The notes below the pieces were generated by a model. It did no database searches and had not been told where the DNA came from. It worked only from the letters and a program-made list of their open reading frames with translations. A DNA stretch of 64,000 bases from Allohahella sp002354735 (GTDB lineage: Bacteria; Pseudomonadota; Gammaproteobacteria; Pseudomonadales; Oleiphilaceae), in NCBI RefSeq assembly GCF_047946665.1, contig NZ_CP172312.1, forward strand, positions 2,170,001 to 2,234,000, read 5' to 3'. Made by a program: the position numbers and the translations under genes. Below, one piece after another: positions 1 through 8,595 of this stretch. How positions within the stretch are numbered: position 1 is the first letter of the stretch; each line of letters opens with the position of its first letter.

Positions 1-35
1 CAGAATGTTTCGAGAATTTTGAATGCGAATTCTGT

Positions 36-50
36 AGGCTATCATAGCCT
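36..50. promoter_or_regulatory. Inverted repeat in ppsR leader, candidate operator
   Basis: AGGCTAT-C-ATAGCCT is a perfect 7+7 inverted repeat around one central base, 23 bases upstream of the ppsR start. A TTGAAT hexamer at about 19-24 and a TATCAT-like hexamer inside the repeat could form a weak promoter, so the repeat may be an operator over the -10 region or a small RNA hairpin. No regulator is recognised; seen directly, function inferred. Confidence 0.35.
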
Positions 51-72
51 ATTCGCCACGAGTACTCTATCG

Positions 73-891
73 ATGAAACGTACCGCCTTTTTCATTTCCG
101 ATGGCACCGGAATCACCGCCCAGGCGCTTGGTCAGGCGCTCCTGGCGCAATTCGAGACAATCGATTTCCAGCGCATCACCCTGCCCTATATCGACAGTGT
201 GGAGAAGGCCCAGAACGTGGTTGCCCGCATCAATCGAACCGCCGATACCGATGAAGGTAGCCCGATTATTTTCGACACTATCGTCAACAGCGAAATCCGC
301 AGCGTCATCCGCACCAGCCAGGGATACATGATCGATATCTTCGGCACCTTCCTCGAACCGCTGGAGATGGAGCTAGGTCACAAGTCCTCGTACACTGTGG
401 GCAAATCTCACTCGATCACTGGTAGCGAACGGTATAATCAACGCATCGAGGCCATGAACTTTGCCCTCGAAAATGATGATGGCGCGCGAACGAGGCAGTA
501 CTCAGAAGCTGATCTGATACTCGTCGGTGTATCGAGAAGCGGCAAGACGCCAACCTGTATCTATCTCGCGCTGCAGTGCGGCCTCAAGGCGGCAAACTAC
601 CCGCTTACTGACGACGACATCCTCGACCAGAAGCTACCGAAGGTGCTGCAACCTTACCGCGAGAAGATCTTTGGACTCACCATCGATGTCGATCGTCTGG
701 TCATGATCAGGAACGAGCGCAAGCCGAATTCGCGCTATGCGTCGGTCAAGCAGTGCATGTATGAAGTACAGGAAGTCGAATTGATGTATCAGCGCGAGCG
801 CATTCCTCACATCAATTCCACACATTATTCCGTCGAAGAGATAGCGACCCGCATCCTCATGGAGACGGGTATAGAAAGGCGGGTTCGTTAG
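73..891 (+). CDS. ppsR: Phosphoenolpyruvate synthase regulatory protein (kinase/pyrophosphorylase)
   Basis: This is a 272-residue DUF299 (PSRP) protein. Family members phosphorylate a threonine of PEP synthase with ADP to inactivate it and reactivate it by phosphate-dependent dephosphorylation, setting the pyruvate-to-PEP flux in gluconeogenesis. The N-terminus carries the family start AFFISDGTGITAQALG, and the centre has the P-loop GVSRSGKTPT (about residues 154-163). The ATG at 73 is chosen because it places this conserved start at residue 4; an in-frame start at 19 would add an unconserved 18 residues. Length matches the family (about 270). It is transcribed alone here and converges on the M16 peptidase gene; ppsA, its usual neighbour, would lie outside the window to the left. 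Confidence 0.93.
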   Translation: MKRTAFFISDGTGITAQALGQALLAQFETIDFQRITLPYIDSVEKAQNVVARINRTADTDEGSPIIFDTIVNSEIRSVIRTSQGYMIDIFGTFLEPLEMELGHKSSYTVGKSHSITGSERYNQRIEAMNFALENDDGARTRQYSEADLILVGVSRSGKTPTCIYLALQCGLKAANYPLTDDDILDQKLPKVLQPYREKIFGLTIDVDRLVMIRNERKPNSRYASVKQCMYEVQEVELMYQRERIPHINSTHYSVEEIATRILMETGIERRVR

Positions 892-923
892 CGCCCCAGC
901 GACATTGGCGCCATAGACGCCAT

Positions 924-946
924 GGGGCATCCTGAGTGGATGCCCC
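924..946. terminator. GC-rich hairpin between convergent genes
   Basis: GGGGCATCC and GGATGCCCC form a perfect 9-bp stem with a 5-base loop in the 65-base gap between ppsR and the leftward M16 peptidase gene. There is no U tract, so it is a weak intrinsic terminator at best; it could stabilise mRNA 3' ends of both genes. Confidence 0.5.
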
Positions 947-956
947 GGCACTCACG

Positions 957-3900
957 TCAGAGCTTGCGCAACTTGAAGCGTTTGGTATCCAGCTGAGAAG
1001 CGCCGCGCTCACCCACCACCAGACCTACAGAGTGCCTGGCGGCATCAGCCGCTGCCGTCAGGTAACGCTCTGCAACCTGCTTCAACTCGGCAGAACCGGT
1101 TTTCAGAACGCTCGACCTGAAGCGGGCGTGATAATCATCATCGCGACCGAACAAGGCATTGATGAAAGCGGTCTTGCCCTCACCGGCTGGCGAGCGAGGC
1201 TTGTCCAGTCCGCCAATCACACCGAGGATGGCCTCTTCGAGCGCTGCGTCCTCGATCCTGGTCTCCAGCAGCCAGTCCACTGAACGGGCAAAGTCCTGCA
1301 GCGTCTCGTTGAGCCGCGGATCGCGATAGCTGTAGAACTTGAAGGCACAGCTGCTCGCATCCTGTGCTGCACCGCCGCCATAGGCACCACCCTGCTCGCG
1401 CACGGCCCGGTGAAGGAAGCCATTTCGCATCAGATTGCCGATGACGGTAAGCGGCGCATTGTCTGGATGATCAGCGGGCACGGTAGGCACTGCGATCGCG
1501 GCAAAATTGACTTGCGAGTTGATCTGCCATGCTTGCTGCACCTGTATTGGCTGCTCCAGGCTAACGGTGCGGAGGTCCAGTCCCGTCATACCAAGCTGCA
1601 GATCGGCGCCAAAGCGATCAACGATCGACTGGCTCCGCTGAAGAAAGGCAGACTCGCCAATGGCTGCAAGTTGACCAGGTTCTGCAAGCAACTTCTGGTG
1701 CAGCTGTTCAAGCTTGCCTGCGAACACTTCGAGCTTGGCGCGATCGCTGAAGCCGGCGATGGTTTCGCGCAGCCATGGAATAGATTCGATGCCACCCATC
1801 TTGTAGCTGACCGCTGCACTTGCGCTCAAACCCGACGCTGCCAGCGACATGGCAAGGCTATGACCTGAACCCGTCACGCGCTCGACTCGCCGTGTCAGAA
1901 TCTGACTGCAGAGCTCATGGATGCGGTCGAGCTCGTCGAAACGGCACTCCGCCATCGTTCGCGTCATCAGATCAGCCAGTTTGTCACCATTGCGCTCGAG
2001 CGCCTTGCCGCCAAGCACGAAGGCGCCGCCACAGAAGGCCGACGAATCCAGCGGACCACGATACTGCGTGAATGCACCGATACCACCGGTACTGGCTGAC
2101 TGCGCCTCCTGCATCTGCAGATAGCTGGCCTTGCCTACGCCAAGCTCTGGAATGATGGCCGAGAGTAAGGGCAATAGCCTCAGCTCCTCATCGCCAAGCT
2201 GTGGAATCGAGGACACATACTGGAGATAGACCAGACCGTTGGTCCCCTGGTCATAAGCCGTGAGTAACTGTCCCTTGTCACTGGACTTGCCCAGCGCTTC
2301 AGCTGGCTTGACCATTGGCTTGTTCGGCGGCACATCCGCCAACCCAACTTTCGGCAGAATATCTGGCTTGTCAACCGAGGCCTGTCTTGCCGTAAGCGCT
2401 TCAGCGCGCTCGATCAGCTGTTGCCTCTGTTCAGCGCTCAGGCGTGAATTGATTTCAGCCAGCTTGCCAGCTTCTATGGCTGCCTGCCTTGCCGCCATCT
2501 GTTCGTCGGGCACCAGCGCCACGGTCACTCGATGCATGTTTTCCAACAGCAGGCGACGCACGAGTCCGCAGATGTAGTCAGGATCGGTGATTTTCTGTCT
2601 CAGCGACTCCAGAGCCTCATCGATATCCAGGTGTGAACCGGGATTGATGCCAGCCAGAGCCGGTGACAGACCTGCCAGAATCAGCTGAAGACCGTAGGGG
2701 TAGCCGTCGCCGGAAATCTCCCGCTGGCTCAGCTCGAGCTGATGCAGTACCGACTGCAACTTGTCCTGATCGATGCCGTTCTCGGCGATGTCCTGCAGTA
2801 CGCCAAGTACGAGCTGTTCGAAGGCTTCGATGTGGCTTCTTTCGGAGCCCTCCAGACCACACACGAATACCATCTCGCGGAAGCTGTCTTCGAGCCCACA
2901 AAGTCCGCTGGGTGAATTACCCAGATCAGTGGTTTCAATCGCCTGCATGAGTGGTGACGCGCTGTGTTCCAGCAGCACGTTCGCCAACAGATGCGCCTCG
3001 AGATTCTGCTCCAGATCACTGCCGTCGCCCAGCAGCCAGCCCATGACGATATGAGTCTTGTTTTTCAGCCCGTTTTCTTCATCAGCCTCGCAGGGATAAT
3101 GTTCGATAGCGGTCAATGGCGCGGCGTAGCGTTTTTCGGCCGGAATGGAGATCAGCCTGGACAGGCCGTCCGATGCGCTCACCGTAGCTGCGACACCATC
3201 AGGTACAGCAGCGAAGTGGCGCAGCGCATTGTCATGCAGCGACTGCTGGATTTCTTCCACCGGCAGATTGCCAAAGGTCATGATGACGGCGTTGGAAGGA
3301 TGATAGTGTGTGGTATAGAACTGCTTGAGCTGCTCGTAGCTCAGCTCGGTGATCTCAGCCGGGTCGCCGCCACTATTGTGGTGATAGGTGGAACTGGGGA
3401 ACAGGTGACGCGTCACCGCAGCCCAGAGTTGGGACATGGACGAACTCATCGCGCCCTTCATCTCGTTGTACACCACACCCTTGTAGACCAGCGGCGACTC
3501 GGGATTGGACGGCTCCGCCACCTCGATACGGTGACCCTCCTGCGCGAAATCCAGCTCGTTGAGTGTGGGGAAGAAGACCGCGTCCAGGTAGACGTCCAGC
3601 AGATTGAAGAAATCCTTGCGGTTTTCACTGGCGAATGGATAGGCCGTCCAGTCTGCACTGGTGAAGGCATTCATGAAGGTGTTCAGCGAGCGACGGGTCA
3701 TCATGAAAAAAGGATCACGAACCGGATAGCGCTGGCTTCCGCACAAGGTGGTGTGCTCGAGGATATGAGCGACGCCAGTTGAATCGGTGGGCACCGTGCG
3801 CAGGCCGATCAGGCAGACATTCTCATCGCTCTCGGATGCAAGGTGATAGTGCACGCAGCGGCTGGCTTCGTGATACCAGGTTTGCAGGTTGACGTTCAAC

Positions 3901-3992
3901 GATTCGATGTTTTCGGTCGAAATCAGGCGAAAATGGGCGGTAGCGGGGCTTGCAGCGTCATCCACCGCGGCTTGATTAGCATTTTTTCTCAT
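957..3992 (-). CDS. M16C family zinc metalloprotease (presequence protease/PreP-like)
   Basis: A protein of about 1011 residues of the insulinase superfamily, class M16C, in which one chain holds all four M16 domains and closes as a chamber around peptides. The inverted zinc motif HxxEH is visible as HILEH (GVAHILEHTTLCGS, about residues 75-90) and a downstream NEMKGAMSS supplies the expected distal glutamate ligand. The N-terminus IESLNVNLQTWYHEASRCVHYHL is shortened here to its hallmark: a strand leading into the catalytic domain. No signal peptide is obvious, so a cytoplasmic oligopeptidase role is likely. ATG at 3992 is chosen; an in-frame TTG lies five codons upstream, and neither has a clear Shine-Dalgarno. 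Bacterial homologues degrade unstructured peptides; the exact substrate is unknown. Confidence 0.88.
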   Translation of the reverse strand: MRKNANQAAVDDAASPATAHFRLISTENIESLNVNLQTWYHEASRCVHYHLASESDENVCLIGLRTVPTDSTGVAHILEHTTLCGSQRYPVRDPFFMMTRRSLNTFMNAFTSADWTAYPFASENRKDFFNLLDVYLDAVFFPTLNELDFAQEGHRIEVAEPSNPESPLVYKGVVYNEMKGAMSSSMSQLWAAVTRHLFPSSTYHHNSGGDPAEITELSYEQLKQFYTTHYHPSNAVIMTFGNLPVEEIQQSLHDNALRHFAAVPDGVAATVSASDGLSRLISIPAEKRYAAPLTAIEHYPCEADEENGLKNKTHIVMGWLLGDGSDLEQNLEAHLLANVLLEHSASPLMQAIETTDLGNSPSGLCGLEDSFREMVFVCGLEGSERSHIEAFEQLVLGVLQDIAENGIDQDKLQSVLHQLELSQREISGDGYPYGLQLILAGLSPALAGINPGSHLDIDEALESLRQKITDPDYICGLVRRLLLENMHRVTVALVPDEQMAARQAAIEAGKLAEINSRLSAEQRQQLIERAEALTARQASVDKPDILPKVGLADVPPNKPMVKPAEALGKSSDKGQLLTAYDQGTNGLVYLQYVSSIPQLGDEELRLLPLLSAIIPELGVGKASYLQMQEAQSASTGGIGAFTQYRGPLDSSAFCGGAFVLGGKALERNGDKLADLMTRTMAECRFDELDRIHELCSQILTRRVERVTGSGHSLAMSLAASGLSASAAVSYKMGGIESIPWLRETIAGFSDRAKLEVFAGKLEQLHQKLLAEPGQLAAIGESAFLQRSQSIVDRFGADLQLGMTGLDLRTVSLEQPIQVQQAWQINSQVNFAAIAVPTVPADHPDNAPLTVIGNLMRNGFLHRAVREQGGAYGGGAAQDASSCAFKFYSYRDPRLNETLQDFARSVDWLLETRIEDAALEEAILGVIGGLDKPRSPAGEGKTAFINALFGRDDDYHARFRSSVLKTGSAELKQVAERYLTAAADAARHSVGLVVGERGASQLDTKRFKLRKL

Positions 3993-4144
3993 AAATTTTT
4001 GTGCCAAATGATGACAGGTTCAGCGGCAAGCCTATCACAGGGTGCTATGGTTGTGACTAGACTGATAACTATCGGCGCAATAGGCATGGGTATGCCGGCC
4101 TGTCGTGAATCCTGTGGTGAACTTATGTTGCGATCTGACCAGCC

Positions 4145-4816
4145 ATGATGAAATCGTCTTCAGCAAGCGACGAGGCGACAGCATTGCCTGTGCCTGAGCC
4201 CACAAGATCGTCGACCGAAAGTCTTCTATCAGACCGGCCGCTGCCTTCGCCTGAATCAGACCCCGGCACTGCCGAGGTCGCGAGCCCAGCCGAACCTCAC
4301 ACAGCATTCTTCGACACGGCACTGCTTTCGCGCCAGTATGTCAGGGAGCGCACTCGCTATATCGAGGAGCTTAAACGGCAGCCCGGCATGCTGCGCAAGC
4401 TGGTGACAGCTTCGGTGCTCTATCTTACGCGTCGCATGATATGGAGCTTTGGCTTCTTCCCGATCGTGATAGCGTTCTGGCTGCCGCTCGTGTTTGCCCG
4501 CTTCAACCCGGTGGTAATGGTCAACAACCTGCTGCCCTCGCTGCAATCTTTCGTGCAGGCCAACCCGCAGGCACAGGCCGCCGCCCTGGAAACCGTATTT
4601 ATCGCCTGGTTCTCCATCGGCTTTGCGTTTACGATATTCGACCTGATTCTTACGCCATTCAGGAATCCGCTGGAACAGGCGACCAAATATCACATGCAGG
4701 CCTGGCTGGCGCTGAGAGCGCCTGGTGTAAGGGCTGCTGATATCGAAGCTGCCGACCTGGTGCAGAATGACCCGGAGACAGTACAAAAATCAGACAGTCA
4801 GCGCGCTGACTCCTGA
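4145..4816 (+). CDS. Hypothetical inner-membrane protein with two membrane segments
   Basis: A 223-residue protein that I do not recognise. The first 55 residues are polar and rich in Ser, Glu and Pro, followed by a charged helix (SRQYVRERTRYIEELKRQ). Two hydrophobic segments follow, one around residues 98-120 (SFGFFPIVIAFWLPLVFARF) and one around 155-178 (FIAWFSIGFAFTIFDLIL), with a polar C-terminus. Both ends would therefore sit on the same side of the inner membrane. It lies 69 bases upstream of the PEGA/MORN gene on the same strand and may share its transcript. ATG codons at 4145 and 4148 are tandem; either may start. Function unknown. Confidence 0.7.
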   Translation: MMKSSSASDEATALPVPEPTRSSTESLLSDRPLPSPESDPGTAEVASPAEPHTAFFDTALLSRQYVRERTRYIEELKRQPGMLRKLVTASVLYLTRRMIWSFGFFPIVIAFWLPLVFARFNPVVMVNNLLPSLQSFVQANPQAQAAALETVFIAWFSIGFAFTIFDLILTPFRNPLEQATKYHMQAWLALRAPGVRAADIEAADLVQNDPETVQKSDSQRADS

Positions 4817-4885
4817 TTCAGTTCACAACAATCTGTTACAATAACGGCTACACTGACGCCTGTTACCTGTACCCTTGAGGGACTC

Positions 4886-6439
4886 ATGGTCGACCTGAGA
4901 CCGCTACTGTTCGTAAATCTGCTGGTATTCATGCTGTTCATCACAGCGGCCTTCGCCGCTTACGAACATGGTCGTCTTGACAACCTGCTGCCACCCTCGA
5001 TTCAGCTTGCTGGTTCGAGCAAAGATCAATCCATGCCGGCTGACGCAAGCAGGGGCGCGTCCGAGCGCTCTTCCAGTGCAGCTATCGGCAGTCTCTGGCA
5101 AGACACTGCCGACGCGCAGGGTCGAGTCGATCGCGAGCCTGAAACGCTCAGCGACTTCAGTCCCTATGATGAAAATACCGAGGCCCTGTCAGCTAACGAA
5201 GATGTCGATGAGGCCATACTGTTCGTCGATCAGCTCGAGGCAGAGAGTGGCCCGAGCAGTGGCGATGCCTCCGAAGCGGCCGACAAGATAGCCGGTACGC
5301 TCGCCATGGCCACCGTGGACTCGGGTACGGATGCCACAAAATCCGCGTCAGATATCGCAAAGCGTGCGAGCGAACAGGCAAACGATGCTGCTGAGCAGGC
5401 AGAATCGACACAGGTCCCTGCCGACGCGACAGCTGAAGCACCGCAAGTCTCGGAGCCCGTGGTTGAAGCACCCGCGGTACCCGTCAAACCCGTTGCGCCA
5501 ACGCCAACTACCGGCACCCTGGTCATTCGCTCGAATGTCACCGGCGACCGCGCATCAATCAACGGTCGTGATTATGGTGCGACGGCGGTTACCGAGCGGC
5601 TCAAGCCCGGCAGCTACGAAATAACAGTGACCAAGCCCGGCTATGAAGCCTGGTCAACGCAGGTCAGGCTTGAGCCCGGCGCAAAGCGCATTGTCCATGC
5701 GAAGTTGAACGAGATCAAAGGCGTCGATTTTGTCGATGGTGTCTGGCGAAACAACGTTCGCAGCGGTGAAGGCAAGTATCAGACCAGTGATGGCACGCGC
5801 TATACCGGCAACTTCGACGACGGACAGTTCGAAGGCTTTGGCAGTCTGAAAAAAGCGGACGGCACACGGTACGAGGGCAATTGGCTGGATGGCGAGTACC
5901 ACGGTAGTGGCACACTGGTCCTGCCTGATGGCACCAAGTATGTCGGCACCTTCCGCAGTGGGCAGTACGACGGTCAGGGTACGTTGACGCTGGCCAACGG
6001 TGATATCTTCACCGGCCTCTGGGGCAACGGCAAGCTGAATGGTGAAGGCACATTCACAAGCTCGGATGGCGACCTATACGTAGGCAGCTTCGTGAACAAT
6101 GAGTTTCATGGCCAGGGCACCATCACCTATGGCGATGGCTCGCACTACGAGGGAACTTTTGCCAATGGCGAGTATCAGGGCAAGGGCGCCCTCACCTTCG
6201 CTGATGGCAAGCGCTACGTCGGCCAATTCCTCGATGGCAAGTTCCACGGCCTCGGTGAGTTCATGAACCCGAACGGCAGCAAGATCACTGGCAATTTCAA
6301 ATTTGGCGAACCGTTCGGCCAGGCCAAACTTACAACGGCGCAGGGCGAAGTCTTTACAGCGAGGACGAGCGAGCCAGGCACCTGTTATCGAGAACAAAGT
6401 TACAGAGCAACGGCCTGTCCGGAGCTGGAGGGATGGTAG
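4886..6439 (+). CDS. Membrane-anchored PEGA and MORN-repeat protein
   Basis: A 517-residue protein with one N-terminal membrane segment (about residues 8-28, FVNLLVFMLFITAAFAAY). A low-complexity acidic and alanine-rich linker (30-200) precedes a PEGA domain at about 208-275, recognisable by LKPGSYEITVTKPGYEAW. From about 280 to 490 there are roughly eight MORN repeats of 23 residues each, with the pattern DGTxYxGxFxxGxxxGxGxL. PEGA domains are extracytoplasmic surface modules and MORN repeats make extended beta-hairpin rods, so a long periplasmic rod tethered to the inner membrane is inferred. The stop codon region overlaps an in-frame ATG of the next gene's extended frame, suggesting translational coupling to the receiver-domain protein. 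No enzymatic motif is seen. Confidence 0.8.
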   Translation: MVDLRPLLFVNLLVFMLFITAAFAAYEHGRLDNLLPPSIQLAGSSKDQSMPADASRGASERSSSAAIGSLWQDTADAQGRVDREPETLSDFSPYDENTEALSANEDVDEAILFVDQLEAESGPSSGDASEAADKIAGTLAMATVDSGTDATKSASDIAKRASEQANDAAEQAESTQVPADATAEAPQVSEPVVEAPAVPVKPVAPTPTTGTLVIRSNVTGDRASINGRDYGATAVTERLKPGSYEITVTKPGYEAWSTQVRLEPGAKRIVHAKLNEIKGVDFVDGVWRNNVRSGEGKYQTSDGTRYTGNFDDGQFEGFGSLKKADGTRYEGNWLDGEYHGSGTLVLPDGTKYVGTFRSGQYDGQGTLTLANGDIFTGLWGNGKLNGEGTFTSSDGDLYVGSFVNNEFHGQGTITYGDGSHYEGTFANGEYQGKGALTFADGKRYVGQFLDGKFHGLGEFMNPNGSKITGNFKFGEPFGQAKLTTAQGEVFTARTSEPGTCYREQSYRATACPELEGW

Positions 6440-6486
6440 GAACTATGTCAGCACTTAAACAAGACAGACGCGAACTGGGGACTCAA

Positions 6487-7617
6487 ATGAGTATCAGAAA
6501 AGCTTTACTGGTCGATGATTCCAAGGTCGCCCGGTTTGCCCTGAGCAAGTTGCTTGAGAACAAGAACCTGGTCGTAACGATGGCCGGCTCGGCGGAAGAG
6601 GCCCTGGACTATCTGGCAGCCAACGAAGCACCCGATGTGATCTTCATCGATCACCTCATGCCAGGCATGAGCGGCGTCGAGGCAACCAAGGCTATCAAGG
6701 CCAATCCTGATACGGCATCCATTCCGGTGGTCATGTGCACGTCGAAGAAGTCGCGGGAATTCGAGGAAGCTGCCAAGCGCTTCGGTATCTACACCATCCT
6801 GACCAAGCCACCGCAGAGTGAGAATATCGACCGCCTGCTACAGGAGCTTAGCAATGACATTGCAACCGGCAACCTGAACAAGGAGCCGGTTGATCCGACG
6901 GCGCTCGATTTCGTGCATGCCGATGACAATGAAACTTCGCTGACTGCAGCGCAGGCTTCTGCCTATTCACAGTTCCTCGAAGCAGCCAACTCGTCATCGT
7001 CGGCCAAGACACCCGCGCCGGTAGCCGGCAATCAGGTCTTCTCCAGCGCACTGGACGCCGACGCCATCGAGCACATTGCCCGCTCTGCAGTGAAAGTGTC
7101 GATGAATACGCGAATTCACGAGCTGCTGACCGACCTGTTCGACGAGCAGTATCATCACATCAAGCGGGTCATCGACGAGCAGAACAAGCAGGCGTCCACC
7201 CTGACGACCGAACTCGACCGCATCGTCGAAAACAAGCTGAACAACCTGCGAGACACGCTGACCGAGAGCGTAACGCTTGCGGTCACCCAGGAGATGGAAG
7301 ATATCCGACGAGCAGTGAAGGAGCGTCCAGCGCCTTCTAGCCAGGGCATGACGCCAGTGCAGCTCGATGAGCTGAAGGATCACCTGACCTCGGTACAGAG
7401 CATCGATACAGATTTCTGGCAACAGCTTCAGGCCGAAGCCATACAGCAGGCGCATGACATATCCAGGGAGACTGCGGAGGATATTGCCCGCAGGACCATA
7501 GAGATGTATGCCGAGAAGGAAAGACGTGAAAATCGAAAGACTTACGGTCTGGCGCTTGCTGTCAGCCTGAGCGTCTTCTCTCTCGGTATTGCCTATCTGG
7601 TCGGCTTCATGGGTTAA
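6487..7617 (+). CDS. Response-regulator receiver protein with C-terminal membrane anchor
   Basis: A 376-residue protein. Residues 1-120 are a complete CheY-like receiver: acidic pair in LLVDDSK, phospho-acceptor Asp in FIDHLMPGM, Thr/Ser in MCTSKK and the conserved Lys in LTKPPQ. Instead of a DNA-binding or enzymatic output, residues 180-345 are predicted long helices rich in heptads (HHIKRVIDEQNKQASTL), and the last 24 residues are one membrane segment (LALAVSLSVFSLGIAYLVGF), a tail-anchor arrangement. The ATG at 6487 is chosen for its GGGGA sequence 4 bases upstream and because it puts the receiver at the N-terminus; upstream ATGs at 6433 and 6445 are alternatives. It follows the PEGA/MORN gene and has a paralogue at 11452-12801. 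Mechanism of output unknown. Confidence 0.82.
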   Translation: MSIRKALLVDDSKVARFALSKLLENKNLVVTMAGSAEEALDYLAANEAPDVIFIDHLMPGMSGVEATKAIKANPDTASIPVVMCTSKKSREFEEAAKRFGIYTILTKPPQSENIDRLLQELSNDIATGNLNKEPVDPTALDFVHADDNETSLTAAQASAYSQFLEAANSSSSAKTPAPVAGNQVFSSALDADAIEHIARSAVKVSMNTRIHELLTDLFDEQYHHIKRVIDEQNKQASTLTTELDRIVENKLNNLRDTLTESVTLAVTQEMEDIRRAVKERPAPSSQGMTPVQLDELKDHLTSVQSIDTDFWQQLQAEAIQQAHDISRETAEDIARRTIEMYAEKERRENRKTYGLALAVSLSVFSLGIAYLVGFMG

Positions 7618-7649
7618 TACTGTCCGGCACACCAGCAGCTGGACAGGTA

Positions 7650-8513
7650 ATGAACCGACTTTTCGTAGATGATCTCACCGTACTCGACTTTTCCTACCTG
7701 CATCCCGGCAGGGGAATCGTCGGGGAAAGCTGGATTGTCGACATTGAACTCGCAGGCGAACTCGATGCCCAGGGCATGGTATTCGACTTTGGACACGTCA
7801 AGAAACTCCTCAAACAGTCGATCGAATCCACGATCGACCACAAGCTCGTCATTCCCGAACAACTGCAATACCTCGACGTAGAGCACTACGACGAGGGTGA
7901 GACTGCACGTACTGACGTTTCTGCCACTCTCGCCGATGGCAGCCTCGTCAGGCTCTCCTGCCCGGCAGAGGCCATCGTGATCCTGCCGCTCGCAGATATA
8001 CAGATTGACACTGTAGTACCCCTTCTGAAGCAGCAGCTGCAGGCCGCACTCCCCCCGAACGTGAAGGAGCTAAGCCTTTACCTGCGCGAAGAAGTGATTC
8101 AGGGCCCCTATTACCACTATACCCACGGCCTGAAGAAACATGAGGGTGACTGTCAGCGCATTGCTCATGGCCACCGGTCGCGCATCGAGATCTACAGCGA
8201 CGGCCGCAGAAGCCAGCTGACGGAGTATCAATGGGCCAAGCGCTGGAAGGATATCTATCTGGGGCACTCAGAGGACGTTGTGAGCGAAGAAGTACATAAC
8301 GGGCGCAAGCATATTGTATTCGAGTATGAGAGCTCTCAGGGACGCTTCAGGCTCGTTATAGGGGAACACTCCGTCTACATGCTGGAAACGGAAACGACGG
8401 TGGAGTGCATTGCCGAGCATATTGCGGCGAGACTCAAGCGGCAGAACCCCCAGAACCGATTCAGGGTCAAGGCCTTCGAAGGGGTCCGGAAAGGGGCCAT
8501 AGCGGAGCGCTGA
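7650..8513 (+). CDS. QueD/6-pyruvoyl-tetrahydropterin synthase-like protein, two T-fold halves
   Basis: A 287-residue protein of the 6-carboxytetrahydropterin synthase superfamily, twice the usual 120-140 residues. The first half has the family strand-helix GMVFDFGHVKKLLKQ and DHKLV, but where the zinc-binding HGH should be it reads GIVGESW. The second half, about residues 165-195, has the His-rich stretch HYTHGLKKHEGDCQR and then AHGHRSRIEIY, which looks like an intact zinc site. QueD makes 6-carboxytetrahydropterin in the queuosine pathway; whether this fused form does so is not clear, and no other que genes are nearby. It starts 32 bases after the receiver gene on the same strand and is followed by a strong terminator, so it probably ends that transcript. 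Confidence 0.72.
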   Translation: MNRLFVDDLTVLDFSYLHPGRGIVGESWIVDIELAGELDAQGMVFDFGHVKKLLKQSIESTIDHKLVIPEQLQYLDVEHYDEGETARTDVSATLADGSLVRLSCPAEAIVILPLADIQIDTVVPLLKQQLQAALPPNVKELSLYLREEVIQGPYYHYTHGLKKHEGDCQRIAHGHRSRIEIYSDGRRSQLTEYQWAKRWKDIYLGHSEDVVSEEVHNGRKHIVFEYESSQGRFRLVIGEHSVYMLETETTVECIAEHIAARLKRQNPQNRFRVKAFEGVRKGAIAER

Positions 8514-8595
8514 AGCAGCTCAGCGCAGTTCACCTCGTCGCTCGGACCGACTGACGAGGTGTGGCACCCACCAGCGCTGCACTTTTCTACAGACG

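Noticed and set aside
2964..3782. Open frame of 272 residues on the plus strand inside the M16C gene
   Set aside because: It lies wholly antisense to a well-conserved gene, lacks a ribosome site and shows no family motif; it arises from the codon bias of the real frame.
3843..4148. 101-residue plus-strand frame ending at the start of the two-helix membrane protein
   Set aside because: It overlaps the start of the M16C gene and its stop falls on the ATGATG of the next gene; no Shine-Dalgarno or motif.
5700..6350. Tandem DNA repeats such as a minisatellite in the MORN region
   Set aside because: The regularity is in the protein (23-residue units); DNA copies differ at many codons, so it is not a recent tandem duplication.
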